Part shown: positions 14,766-23,216 of the stretch, one piece after another | Numbering within the stretch: position 1 is the stretch's first letter | Layout of the letters: the number at the start of each line of letters is the position of its first letter | Assembly: GCA_018303885.1 (NCBI GenBank) | Contig: JAGVXG010000001.1 | Span: forward strand, 75,746-111,601 | Reading direction: 5' to 3' | Origin: Candidatus Pacearchaeota archaeon | Lineage (GTDB): Archaea > Nanobdellota > Nanobdellia > Pacearchaeales > GW2011-AR1 | Length of the DNA stretch: 35,856 bases | Notes under the pieces: generated by a model | What the model was told of the DNA's origin: nothing | The model's database searches: none | What the model saw: only the letters and a program-made list of their open reading frames with translations | Translations under genes and position numbers: made by a program

Positions 14766-15752
14766 ATGAACAGAAGACAATTCTTATTTAGTGGAGCTTT
14801 AGCGGGACTATCAGTGAGAACTGGAAATTTTAATGATTTGGTTCATTTATTAAACTCTTCACAAGATCCAAGAGTTAGAGTTTTGGCTGATAATGATAGA
14901 TTTACCCTTAAAGCATATAGCGATGGTTTTAGAAGAGGAGACTTTGTTGTAATTGAAGCTGAACCTAAAGAACCTTTAGAAAGTTCAACATTTAATTATA
15001 ATGCAATCACCAATAGAAATACCACTAGACAATTTACCTTACCAAAATTAGAAAAAGATGGAAAAATCTATACTCTAGCTGGAATTGATGCTGAATATCC
15101 TAAACAGGTTACAAAGCTTGAGGTTATTCTTATTGCTAAAGGAAGAAATATAGGAAATAAAGATTCTTTTAACATTCCTATTTTAGACAGAGAGTTTAAA
15201 TCAGAATATTTAGAATCTGCAAATGTAGAAAATGTTTCTCCTAGTAGTCCAGAAGATGTTGAATCCCAGAAAAGAGAAACAAGAATTCTTTATCCTTCTT
15301 GGGATGGAATAACTATCGCGAATTATATTCAAGATGGTTTCATATCTCCGCGACCTAGATGTAACCCTGAAAGTTTTGGTTCTAGGAGATTCTATGATGG
15401 AGTCGAAAAAAGTTTTCACAAAGGAACAGATTGTAGGGGGAATGTTGGCGATTTAATTGTTGCTCCTATGTCTGGTGTTGTTAAACTAACAGAACAAGAT
15501 TTCTTCTACATGGGAGATACAGTTGTTCTTGATCATGGTCTTGGTTTGTATACTTTACATGCCCATATGGGTGAACAGTTAGTTAAGCTAGGCCAATACG
15601 TGAAAATTGGGACTTCTATAGGAAGAATTGGGAAAACAGGCAGAACAAACGGCGCTCATTTGCATTGGCAGGCAAAGTTATATGGTGGAATAAGAGAAGC
15701 AATGAATATGAATCCAATGTCTTTAGAGGTACTCAATCAAGTTTTTCGTTGA
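14766..15752 (+). CDS. Tat-exported M23 (LytM-like) endopeptidase
   Basis: The 328-residue protein begins with a twin-arginine signal (MNRRQFLFSGALAGLSV). Residues about 40-140 look like a beta-rich Ig-type domain. The M23 zinc peptidase domain covers about 200-320. SFHKGTDCRGNVGD gives ligands His218 and Asp222, VVLDHGLGLYTLHAHMGE holds His265/His267, and GAHLHWQAKLYG holds His298 and His300. All conserved M23 residues are present, so it should be active. Such enzymes cut peptide crosslinks of bacterial murein. It follows the membrane protein by 2 nt and ends the operon. Together with the amidase it could release whole wall fragments. Confidence 0.88.
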   Translation: MNRRQFLFSGALAGLSVRTGNFNDLVHLLNSSQDPRVRVLADNDRFTLKAYSDGFRRGDFVVIEAEPKEPLESSTFNYNAITNRNTTRQFTLPKLEKDGKIYTLAGIDAEYPKQVTKLEVILIAKGRNIGNKDSFNIPILDREFKSEYLESANVENVSPSSPEDVESQKRETRILYPSWDGITIANYIQDGFISPRPRCNPESFGSRRFYDGVEKSFHKGTDCRGNVGDLIVAPMSGVVKLTEQDFFYMGDTVVLDHGLGLYTLHAHMGEQLVKLGQYVKIGTSIGRIGKTGRTNGAHLHWQAKLYGGIREAMNMNPMSLEVLNQVFR

Positions 15753-15866
15753 TTTTTAATCAGCTTAGTATAATTTCTTACAAATCCTTCATTTTGTTGA
15801 AATTCTTGTAACTTTAAAATTATTACAAAACAAAAAATTTATATACCTTATTCTTAATGAATTGTC

Positions 15867-16861
15867 ATGCCAAAAACATTTGACCAAGAAATGGTTTATG
15901 AGTTTAAGAGAAGGTTTAATCGCGACCCCACTTCTGAAGACATAGATGGAACAAGCAGGAGGGTGATTACACAACTTGAACAAAAAAGGCTAAGGGGTGA
16001 AGATGAAAGAGACCAAAGACTTTCATTTGATGCGATGGCAGAGGGAATAAAAGGAATAGGCTTTCCCGTAGTTGCTAATGATGTTTATGCAGCAATGGAT
16101 GATTTATTGAGAGAAGAAAGAAAAACTCTGGTCGAAAAGAAACAAAGGAATGAAAAAAGAAAAAAAAGACAAGCTGTATACATTAAGGGGCTAATTGCTG
16201 CTAGTTTATTGGGTGCTGTTGGGGGTACAGGTTTTGGGGCTTATTATGCACGTCATGATCCCGAAGTAAAACAAAAAATTTTAGAATATGAATCAAGAAA
16301 AGCAGAACTTGAAGAGAGGTTTTTCGGGACTTTGCCCTCTTTAGAAGAAATAACACAAACAACATTAACTCCAAAAGAAAGAGATCTTACACTTAAATTA
16401 TACCTAGGGCTACAGATAAGTTCCCAACTTCTTAATCAAACAAATATTTTTTATCAAACAAACTTAGGAAGCATTAGTTTGGAGGCAAGGCGTGTTTTTA
16501 CTAAAGATAGTCGAGGATATGAAGAAGATAAATTGCTTTTAATAAAAAGAGGGGCAGATGATAGAAGTATATTCTCTAGCCATTTATACGACGAAGAATG
16601 CACGGGGGTTTGTGATAATATTTCTGATCTTGTAGAAAATAATTCCCCCTTATAACACTTATTTTTGAAGGTAGTGAAACTAGAATAATATATCACAAAG
16701 ATAAAAAAATTATTCAGGTGATAGATGATAAAACACAAACCGTTGAAGGAGAAGATATTACTAATACTTACACAGAATCAGCAAAAAAACTTGCTAAAGA
16801 GTTTATGTATCTTTATAATAGAGGGCTCGCCAAAATAAAAGTAGATGATTCTTCAAAATAA
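15867..16861 (+). pseudogene. membrane protein interrupted by a one-base frame change
   Basis: The first frame (262 residues, to TAA at 16653-16655) has a charged cytoplasmic N-terminus, a helix near residues 108-127 (IKGLIAASLLGAVGGTGFGA) and an outside domain. At the CCCCC run 16645-16649 the frame one base back (CTT ATA ACA) continues for about 70 codons to TAA at 16859-16861. Its residues fit the protein: LIFEGSETRIIYHKDKKIIQ, then a helix ESAKKLAKEFMYLYNRG. A missing C (five instead of six) or a -1 slip would restore a 331-residue protein. I recognise no family. A TTTATATAC box lies about 26 nt before the ATG. It may belong with the murein-hydrolase genes just upstream. Confidence 0.6.
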
Positions 16862-16864
16862 CTT

Positions 16865-17608
16865 CTACAAATCCCTCACCTTCCCAAAATCATAAATTCC
16901 ATCGTCGCCGATTACATGAATCGTAGCATTGAGCATTTCCTTTCTTGGGATTATTGAAAAAGATTCGATGTAATCCTCTTTGTAATCGTTGACGGCTGTT
17001 CCTTCTATGAAACCAAAAAAGCTTGGGAGAATTATAAAAATTTTGTTCTTATATTTTCCTTCTAGAAAACATTTGTAAGCTTCACGTTTCACACCGGGAG
17101 TTTCTGTAAGTATTATTGATGGATGCAGGTGTCCTGAAACAATAACTTTTATTTTTTTATCGAAGATTTCTGGAAAAGATTTATGCCCGTGAAGAAATGC
17201 TATATCATTTTCAATATAGTAGTCTTTCATGTTTCCGCGGCTGAAATCCATTGTATCGTGGTTTCCTTTTATCAGGATTATGTTTTCTTCTGGAACTTGT
17301 GTTTTAATAAAGTCCATGATTTCAAGAAACTCGTTCCTTTCCTGGAATTCAAATCCAAAGGCATGAGTTATATCGCCAAGGAAAACAACTTTTTTCACGA
17401 TTTGTTTTTTGGTTTTAATAATTTTGAAGATTTCCTTTAAATCAGAAATAATGTCTTTTAACTGGCGTTCTGGTATAAGAACCCCTGACTGCCGTAGCAT
17501 ATAATCGTAACCTAGGTGCAAATCTCCAAATACCAAGATCCCCTTTTCAGGAAAAAACAAGGTTTTGTCTATGAATTCGTAGGTTTTTTCTTGTGCCTTT
17601 TCTGTCAT
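16865..17608 (-). CDS. metallophosphoesterase of the Lhr-associated type
   Basis: The 247-residue protein has every metallophosphoesterase motif in order: FGDLHLGY (DxH), GDITHAFG (GDxxH-like), KGNHDTMD (GNHD), FLHGH and SGHLHPS (GHxH). These bind two metal ions and hydrolyse phosphoesters. Archaeal and bacterial proteins of this kind are encoded beside Lhr helicases and are thought to work with them in DNA or RNA repair. An Lhr gene lies 740 bp upstream on the same strand with a VapBC pair between. The last residues have no special feature. Family call firm, substrate unknown. Confidence 0.9.
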   Translation of the reverse strand: MTEKAQEKTYEFIDKTLFFPEKGILVFGDLHLGYDYMLRQSGVLIPERQLKDIISDLKEIFKIIKTKKQIVKKVVFLGDITHAFGFEFQERNEFLEIMDFIKTQVPEENIILIKGNHDTMDFSRGNMKDYYIENDIAFLHGHKSFPEIFDKKIKVIVSGHLHPSIILTETPGVKREAYKCFLEGKYKNKIFIILPSFFGFIEGTAVNDYKEDYIESFSIIPRKEMLNATIHVIGDDGIYDFGKVRDL

Positions 17609-17651
17609 GAGGTTAGAATTCTAAAGGAGTTTAAAGAATTTTTCTTCACAT

Positions 17652-18053
17652 TCAATAACTAATAATTTTCAGCCCGGAGATTTTTTCAAAGTGTTTTTCA
17701 TTTCGTGTTACTAGAGTCTCGTTGTTTAACAAACAAATAGCTCCAGTTAATATATCCTCAAAATCAATTATTTTCCCTTCGTTAGAAAGTCTTGCATCTA
17801 TCTCTCCAGCCAAGATAGCTTCTTCTTTTCCAAGCTCAAGCACTGGAAAAAGAGAAATTATTCTTTCTGTCTCTTCTTTTTCTCTAGGTTTTATATTTTT
17901 AATATTTTGTTTTAAATTAAGTCCCCTAATAAGTTCGACAATCGTTGGAGAGGTTATGAAAATTTCTTCTTTACTAAAATTTTCTCCTAAATAATCCATA
18001 CTAACTCTTCCATTTATCAAGTCGATAATAAAAGTAGTGTCTAAACAAACCAT
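17652..18053 (-). CDS. vapC: VapC-type PIN ribonuclease toxin
   Basis: The protein has the PIN acids of VapC: MVCLDTTFIIDLINGR (Asp), SPTIVELIRGL (Glu), IIDFEDILTGAICLLNNETL (acidic pair) and VTRNEKHFEKISGLKI. VapC toxins cleave tRNA or rRNA. I start at ATG 18053, which overlaps the antitoxin stop as TAATG and has GAGAGGT just upstream. A GTG start at 18065 would add four residues. It is held in check by the VapB product encoded immediately before it. Confidence 0.88.
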   Translation of the reverse strand: MVCLDTTFIIDLINGRVSMDYLGENFSKEEIFITSPTIVELIRGLNLKQNIKNIKPREKEETERIISLFPVLELGKEEAILAGEIDARLSNEGKIIDFEDILTGAICLLNNETLVTRNEKHFEKISGLKIISY

Positions 18054-18310
18054 TAACCTCTCCACTGAACTAATTGTTCTTTAATTCTTTTATCGCGTAA
18101 CCTCTCTCTTGATTTTCTCGCATCAAGGATACTCTTTTCAAATTCTTTTCCAGCTTTTCCCTTTAAGATCCCATACAGTTTTTTAAGATTTTCAAAATCA
18201 CTTTTTTTAGTAACTCTTTCAATTACCATAGAAAAACTTTCATTCTCATTTTTTAGATTTGCAAGCCTTTTGTACGCGTTTTCTGTTATAGATATTGTTT
18301 TAGTTGCCAT
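18053..18310 (-). CDS. vapB: VapB-type antitoxin
   Basis: The 85-residue protein begins MATKTISITENAYKRLANLK, the ribbon-helix-helix-like N-terminus of archaeal VapB (DUF217-type) antitoxins, and has a charged C-terminal half (FEKSILDARKSRERLRDKR) that would wrap VapC. I start at ATG 18310 because GTTTAAATAT at 18331-18340 is centred 26 nt upstream; a GTG 18 nt earlier is less likely. Two direct repeats between TATA box and start suggest autoregulation. Confidence 0.85.
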   Translation of the reverse strand: MATKTISITENAYKRLANLKNENESFSMVIERVTKKSDFENLKKLYGILKGKAGKEFEKSILDARKSRERLRDKRIKEQLVQWRG

Positions 18311-18340
18311 ACATACACGTACATACACAGGTTTAAATAT
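18311..18340 (-). promoter_or_regulatory. vapBC promoter with tandem operator half-sites
   Basis: The plus strand has ACATACAC at 18311-18318 and again at 18321-18328, spaced by exactly 10 bp, one helical turn, next to the TATA box GTTTAAATAT (18331-18340). Repeats of this kind between TATA box and start suit repression by a VapB dimer pair. Binding itself is inferred. Confidence 0.5.
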
Positions 18341-18348
18341 TTTTCTGT

Positions 18349-20952
18349 TTACTCCAGCATGCCTTGTGTTTGTGTTATTATGTTCTTCATGTGAAGTTCG
18401 TGCATTCTTCGGAGAAAGGCTTGTTTGTCTTCGATTCTTATTAAATCAGAATGTCCTTGAAGAATTAAGTGCAGTGCGAATGGTGATGGAAGCTGTGTTT
18501 CAATGATTTTTACGTTTACCTGCTTTTGTTCAATCCATCTTAGAACAAGCTTTGCATTCTCAATATCCATTAAATCCTCAAGAACTTCTCTACGGGCTTC
18601 TCTGAGAATCGGGAATTCTGAAGTTATTTTCTTTACTGCTGCCAGGAGAAAATGGCTTTTCATATGCTGTTTTCCGACTGTTTTTCTAAGTCCTTTATAA
18701 CTTCGCAAAATCATCAGGGAGCGCGCTGCACAATGTCTAAAGCGGCGAGCTAACACATCTGTGTTGTTTATTGCCTCTTTAAGAATTGGTTCTAGGTTTT
18801 TTTCTTTTATTTCTGAAAGAGCGCGTGTTAACATCATATTTTCCCCTGCCAGATAAAAACCATTGTCTGTAATTCCTACTTCAACATCCCTGCCGCCAAG
18901 ACTTCCTATGACATACCCGAATGCTCGCGACAAAGCGTCATTTACCCTGCGTCCATAAAGAGTGTGAAACAAAAGATATTTTTTACCCATGTCTGTGAAT
19001 TTCTCGATAATTATTGAGTCCTCGCTTGGAATTTCCAAGAAAGAATGTTGCTCGAGAAAATAATTGTAAATGGCTTCTGCTGTTTCTTTTGGAACATAAA
19101 GATGCGTGATTATGGAGTCAATGGCTTTTTGTTTTGATTTATTGGAAGCCATTCCTTTTTTCATCAAAGAACGGAATTTGTTTATTTCAATGGCTGAATC
19201 AAAACTCAATGGAAGCATTTCTGAAAACCAGGAAGGAATATTTGGGTTTCTTCTTACTTCAGGAGCAACATACAAGTTCATTCCTTTAGTGTACCTGTAA
19301 AGATACTTTTTTCCTCCGAGAACAAATACATCTCCTTTTTTCATTCTTCCTAAAAAACCCTCGTCGATGAATCCTATGTTTTCGTCGCCCGCCGCAGTTT
19401 TTACAGTGATGAAAGACTCTTCCGGAATCGTGCCGATGTTTGTCATGTAAAGAACGCGCGCAAGTTTTCCTCTTTTTCCTATTTCTTTGCTTTGTGGGTC
19501 GTACCATATCTTTCCATATATGTTGTTTTTTTCAAGAGCATACTCTCCAGACAAGTAGCTGATTATGTCAAGGAAATCACTTCTTGTTAAATCAGAATAA
19601 CAATAGCTTTTGCGAATCAGATTAAAAAGTTCGTTTTCATTCCATATTTTGTAGATTGCCATTCCATAAATTTGCTGTGCCAGAACATCGAGGCAGTTTC
19701 TTGGGAATCTTATCTTGTTTATTTTTCTTTCAATCATCTCTTTTTGTATTACACAGCATTCAACCAAATCGTCGCGATCAAGTATGATAAACCTGCCCTT
19801 TGCAATTTCATGCAGGCTGTGCCCTGCACGCCCTAACCTCTGCAATGCTCTTGAAGAAGACTTTGGGCTTCCGAGCATAAGAACCAAATCAATAAAACCA
19901 ATGTCAATTCCAAGTTCAAGACTGGTTGAACAAACAACGACTTTTAACTTGCCGTCTCTGAGCCTTTCTTCGATGTCAAATCTATGCGCTTTGCTTAATG
20001 AAGAATGGTGTGCTGCGATATTATCGTCTCCGTATTCTACAGGAAATTTTTCCTTCAGGTAGTTCACAACTCGCTCTGTTGCAGATCTTGTGTTTGTGAA
20101 AACCAAAGTTGTCTTGTGCTGCTGAATCAGCGTCGACATGAGTTCATACATTTTCCTGTGGATTTCTTCGTCCTTTATTATGTTTTTTACAGGGCTTAAA
20201 ACCTGAATGTCAATTTTTTTGTTCAGAAAAACTTTTGCAACCTCTACTTTTCTGTCATCGGAAATTCCAACTAAGAAACGGGCTACTTCGTCCATTGGTT
20301 CTATAGTGGCACTTAATCCTATTTTTACTGGAAAGGTTTTGCTGACTTCATTCAGTCTTTCCAGAGTCAGGCTAAGATAGACGCCGCGTTTGTTGTCCAA
20401 TGAGTGAATTTCATCCACTACGCAGAACTCGACATCTCTCATGTGTTCCACGAAATTCTTGCTTGTCAGTATAATTGCAAGAGACTCTGGCGTTGTGATT
20501 AAGATATGCGGAGGATTTTTAGACATTTTCGCCCTTTCAGCTGTTGTTGTGTCGCCTGTTCTGAGTCCTATGCGAATTTTTTGTAGTTTGGTGCCTTCTT
20601 TTTCAGCAATCTGTTCAATTTCCTGCAATGGTTCTATGAGGTTTTTATGAATGTCGTTCGATAATGCTTTCAAAGGGGAATTATAAACAGCATAGACTTT
20701 GTTCTCGAGTTCTTGTTTTTCTGCTAAAACAATAAGATAATTAAGAATAGACAAAAAAGAAGTCAATGTTTTTGTTCCGCCTGTTTCTGCAGAAATCAAG
20801 ATGTTTTTTCTTTCCCAAATGCTTAAAACTCCATACCTCTGCGGCAAAGAAAACTCTTCAAATTTTGAAAAAAACCATTTTCTAACCAATGGGTGTAAAA
20901 CCTGTTCAATTTCTTCTGGATTTCGCAGTTTGGCTTCTGTTATTTTTGTCAT
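18349..20952 (-). CDS. lhr: Lhr-type superfamily 2 helicase
   Basis: The 867-residue protein has the Lhr-core layout. Helicase domains contain motif II VDEIHSLDNKRG, motif III GLSATIEP, motif IV/V TLVFTNTRSATERVVNYL and STSLELGIDIG, and motif VI RALQRLGRAGHSLHE. A winged-helix and C-terminal domain follow (residues about 420-867). Length matches Lhr-core proteins (about 850-900), which unwind DNA:RNA hybrids and DNA 3'-5' and act in repair. The Walker A region reads ISAETGGTKTL (residues 53-63) where the family usually has PTGSGKT. Lys and Thr are kept but the preceding Gly is Thr. The neighbouring metallophosphoesterase fits the known gene association. Confidence 0.92.
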   Translation of the reverse strand: MTKITEAKLRNPEEIEQVLHPLVRKWFFSKFEEFSLPQRYGVLSIWERKNILISAETGGTKTLTSFLSILNYLIVLAEKQELENKVYAVYNSPLKALSNDIHKNLIEPLQEIEQIAEKEGTKLQKIRIGLRTGDTTTAERAKMSKNPPHILITTPESLAIILTSKNFVEHMRDVEFCVVDEIHSLDNKRGVYLSLTLERLNEVSKTFPVKIGLSATIEPMDEVARFLVGISDDRKVEVAKVFLNKKIDIQVLSPVKNIIKDEEIHRKMYELMSTLIQQHKTTLVFTNTRSATERVVNYLKEKFPVEYGDDNIAAHHSSLSKAHRFDIEERLRDGKLKVVVCSTSLELGIDIGFIDLVLMLGSPKSSSRALQRLGRAGHSLHEIAKGRFIILDRDDLVECCVIQKEMIERKINKIRFPRNCLDVLAQQIYGMAIYKIWNENELFNLIRKSYCYSDLTRSDFLDIISYLSGEYALEKNNIYGKIWYDPQSKEIGKRGKLARVLYMTNIGTIPEESFITVKTAAGDENIGFIDEGFLGRMKKGDVFVLGGKKYLYRYTKGMNLYVAPEVRRNPNIPSWFSEMLPLSFDSAIEINKFRSLMKKGMASNKSKQKAIDSIITHLYVPKETAEAIYNYFLEQHSFLEIPSEDSIIIEKFTDMGKKYLLFHTLYGRRVNDALSRAFGYVIGSLGGRDVEVGITDNGFYLAGENMMLTRALSEIKEKNLEPILKEAINNTDVLARRFRHCAARSLMILRSYKGLRKTVGKQHMKSHFLLAAVKKITSEFPILREARREVLEDLMDIENAKLVLRWIEQKQVNVKIIETQLPSPFALHLILQGHSDLIRIEDKQAFLRRMHELHMKNIITQTQGMLE

Positions 20953-21034
20953 GTTTTGAGGAGTAAAATAGTAGTATTTAAGGTTTTTTAAGACGTGTTT
21001 GATTGCAAAGGCGTGACTGAGAAAAATAATAAAT

Positions 21035-21280
21035 TCACAAAAACATTCTGGAAATTAAAGGCATGGTTTCATCACTTTTGATAGTAAATAGTATCTTTTT
21101 TTCCTCTGGGGCTTCTTCGAAATAAAGATCTAAAGCTTCTTTTAATCTAGATTTAGCCTGTTCAATAGTGTTTCCTTGTGTTACTACATTAGGAAATTGT
21201 ATAGAACTTATGCTGTAAATCTTATTTTCTCCTTCGCCTTCAGGTGTAATTACAATGTCAATTTCAAGTTTGTGGTCCAT
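21035..21280 (-). CDS. hicB: HicB-family antitoxin (second locus)
   Basis: The 81-residue protein has the HicB fold: IDIVITPEGEGENKIYSISS, then the signature FPNVVTQGNTIEQAKSRLKE followed by ALDLYFEE. No DNA-binding domain follows, so self-regulation may depend on the fold itself or on the HicA complex. It follows its toxin by 34 nt on the minus strand, the commoner hicA-hicB order. It is clearly divergent from the HicB at 4.7 kb, so cross-protection is unlikely. Confidence 0.85.
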   Translation of the reverse strand: MDHKLEIDIVITPEGEGENKIYSISSIQFPNVVTQGNTIEQAKSRLKEALDLYFEEAPEEKKILFTIKSDETMPLISRMFL

Positions 21281-21314
21281 GTTAACTTATATTAGTTCAT
21301 CTATTTAAACTTTA

Positions 21315-21557
21315 TTAAAATACCCCATCAAATTCTTCTTTGCTTATTCCGATTTCTTCACACTCTTTAAGCAAATTCAGTCTTACAGCATTGCTAGGTC
21401 TTTTCTCGTTTACTAAAACAATAGGTCTCTTCAATTTAGGCAAACTCTCTTTTCTATTGATTATTATATGATCTCCACGCATCCTTTTAATCTCCAAGTC
21501 ATGCTTATTCAAAATAGACATTATATCTTTTATTATTGGAGTTAGCCTATAACCCAT
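21315..21557 (-). CDS. hicA: HicA-family toxin (second locus)
   Basis: The 80-residue protein looks like HicA: MGYRLTPIIKDIMSILNKHD, then LEIKRMRGDHIIINRK with the catalytic His in RGDH, followed by PIVLVNEKRPSNAVRLNLLK. HicA toxins cut mRNA. The insert KESLPKLKRPIVLV is longer than in the first HicA. It is transcribed just before its hicB partner and is divergent from the plus-strand gene at 21708. Confidence 0.83.
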   Translation of the reverse strand: MGYRLTPIIKDIMSILNKHDLEIKRMRGDHIIINRKESLPKLKRPIVLVNEKRPSNAVRLNLLKECEEIGISKEEFDGVF

Positions 21558-21707
21558 AAATGAAATAAGGTGATTTAGTTTTTATTCTTTTCTCATTAAA
21601 GCAACATTTACATAATTTTGATGTTTTTGTGACGTAAAAGTGACCTCTCGATAAAAACCATAACAAGATAATGTTTATAAATTTGAATTACTAAATAAAA
21701 GAATAAA

Positions 21708-22010
21708 ATGTTAATCGTTCGTGAAATCTTTGTTGCAAAGCCGGGACAGGCTGGAAAGCTTGCCAAATTATTCAAAAGAGTATTTGGACACGATCCAAAT
21801 GTAAGAATAATGACTGATTCAGTTGGAGATTATAACACCGTTGTAATGGAGATGCAAGTAGGTAGTTTGGCAGAATTTGAAAAATCCATGGAAGAGTATA
21901 AATCTGGAAAACCACATCCAAGCATGAACCCAGAAGTTGCAGAAGAAATGTCAAAATACACAGAAATGTATCTCTATGGAAGAAGAGAAATCTTTAGAAT
22001 TGAGGAATAA
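21708..22010 (+). CDS. dimeric alpha-beta barrel (NIPSNAP/ABM-like) protein
   Basis: The 100-residue protein has the pattern of a ferredoxin-like dimeric barrel. MLIVREIFVAKPGQAGKLAK is a strand and helix start, FGHDPNVRIMTDSVGDYNTV and VMEMQVGSLAEFEKSMEEYK are strands with a helix between, and YTEMYLYGRREIFRIEE is the final strand. This resembles NIPSNAP or antibiotic-biosynthesis-monooxygenase domains. No catalytic residue pattern is clear, so function is unknown. It is cytosolic with no signal and is followed 117 nt later by the cupredoxin gene. Confidence 0.65.
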   Translation: MLIVREIFVAKPGQAGKLAKLFKRVFGHDPNVRIMTDSVGDYNTVVMEMQVGSLAEFEKSMEEYKSGKPHPSMNPEVAEEMSKYTEMYLYGRREIFRIEE

Positions 22011-22127
22011 CAACATAAGGTTTTTAAAGGAAATCCTGGTTTTTGGCTATTTTTACCTTTTCAAATAAAGGGGAAAATCAGCGTTTTCGCAAGCTTTAAA
22101 AGCCAGTTTAGCTTACTCTTTTTTACA

Positions 22128-22652
22128 ATGAAAACCGGAGCAATTATAGCTGTTTTGGCTGTTGTTTTAGTGGTTTTAGTAGTAGCCTTTTGGATAATTT
22201 TCGGCGGCTTTAGTACTACTCAAAGTGATACAGAAGTAAATACTGAAACCGGAAGCAATTCAGAAAATACCCAAACTGGTGAAGTTAGCGAGGAAACTGG
22301 AAACCAGGAAACTTCTGGTGTGGGCTCATCAAATACCCAAGAATTTACAGTTGAGATAAATAACTCTGGTTTTTTTCCAAAGGACTTAGAGATTAATCAG
22401 GGAGATGCAGTTGCCTGGATTAATATGGGCTCTTCTAGCAGCTGGCCTGCTTCAGCAATGCATCCTACACACACTGTTTATCCTGGTTCTAATATAAACA
22501 AATGCGGAACTGCTGAAGAAGGTTCAATTTTCGATGCTTGTAAGGGTTTGAAAAATGGAGAATCCTATGTCTTCACGTTTAATGAAGTTGGAAGCTGGGG
22601 TTATCACGACCATCTAAATCCCACCCACTTTGGAAAAATAACTGTTAAATAA
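22128..22652 (+). CDS. membrane-anchored cupredoxin
   Basis: The 174-residue protein has an N-terminal membrane anchor (residues 4-28, VLAVVLVVLVVAFWIIFG), a Ser/Thr/Glu-rich linker (30-70) and a cupredoxin domain (about 72-174). FTVEINNSGFFPKDLEINQG and DAVAWINMG start the beta sandwich. MHPTHTVYPG, FDACKGL and GSWGYHDHLNPTHFGKI hold the His, Cys and His residues expected for a type 1 copper site. It would carry electrons or bind copper outside the cell. The next two genes are a DoxX-like and a VKOR-like protein, so the run may serve extracytoplasmic redox chemistry. Confidence 0.83.
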   Translation: MKTGAIIAVLAVVLVVLVVAFWIIFGGFSTTQSDTEVNTETGSNSENTQTGEVSEETGNQETSGVGSSNTQEFTVEINNSGFFPKDLEINQGDAVAWINMGSSSSWPASAMHPTHTVYPGSNINKCGTAEEGSIFDACKGLKNGESYVFTFNEVGSWGYHDHLNPTHFGKITVK

Positions 22653-22802
22653 ATTTAAATTTTATAAAATGATATTAACAAAAACTCAAATCATAACGTT
22701 TTTTCTTATTTTTGGAGTATTATATCCAACTACTTTTTGGGTATTTTTAGATGGAATGAATTTGATAAGAAGACTTATCTAAAAAATTTTAAAACAACTA
22801 AA

Positions 22803-23156
22803 ATGGCAAGAGAGTATAACAAGGAAACACTGGTTTCTTTTCTTTTAAGACTTGGTTTGACAGTAGTGCTCTTCTATGCTGCTATTGCTTCATTGCTTTT
22901 GCCCCAGAATTGGATAGGTTTTCTTCCTTCTTTTATAAGAACGCCATTTATGCTAACCCTGTTCTCAATTTATGAGATTATTTTAGGATTGTGGCTTTTG
23001 TCCAACAAAAAAACGTTTTACGCTTCAGTGGTCGCTGCTTTAACGATGTTCTCTATCGTAGTAATTAATATAACAATGCTTGACTTAGTTTTCAGGGATA
23101 TTGCAATCTTTTTCATGGCTGTCGCCTTGGCTGTTTTATCTCACAAAAAGAGATGA
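22803..23156 (+). CDS. DoxX-like polytopic membrane protein
   Basis: From ATG 22803 (MAREYNKETLVSFLLRLGLT) the protein has 117 residues and four membrane helices (about 12-32, 43-60, 68-88 and 92-110). LLRLGLTVVLFYAAIASLLL and YEIILGLWLLSNKKTFYA resemble the DoxX/DoxD family. I reject the TTG start at 22737 because its extra 22 residues are unlike a membrane protein lead and an AT-rich TATA-like stretch (TTTTAAAAC near 22787-22795) lies just before the ATG. DoxX-like proteins take part in membrane redox reactions, which fits the neighbouring cupredoxin and VKOR genes. Confidence 0.65.
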   Translation: MAREYNKETLVSFLLRLGLTVVLFYAAIASLLLPQNWIGFLPSFIRTPFMLTLFSIYEIILGLWLLSNKKTFYASVVAALTMFSIVVINITMLDLVFRDIAIFFMAVALAVLSHKKR

Positions 23157-23216
23157 AAATAATTGCTTAGCCTCAGAAATCAGTAAAATATTACAAATAA
23201 ATTTACATTAAATAAA

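Noticed and set aside
22670-22782. Possible 37-residue hydrophobic mini-protein upstream of the DoxX-like gene
   Set aside because: The frame with the hydrophobic reading has no start codon. The ATG at 22670 is in another frame and stops after eight codons, so an added base would be needed. I saw no independent support for it.
22737-22802. TTG start of the DoxX-like protein adding 22 residues
   Set aside because: The added residues are charged and unlike the family. The ATG at 22803 with AT-rich TATA-like sequence before it fits better.
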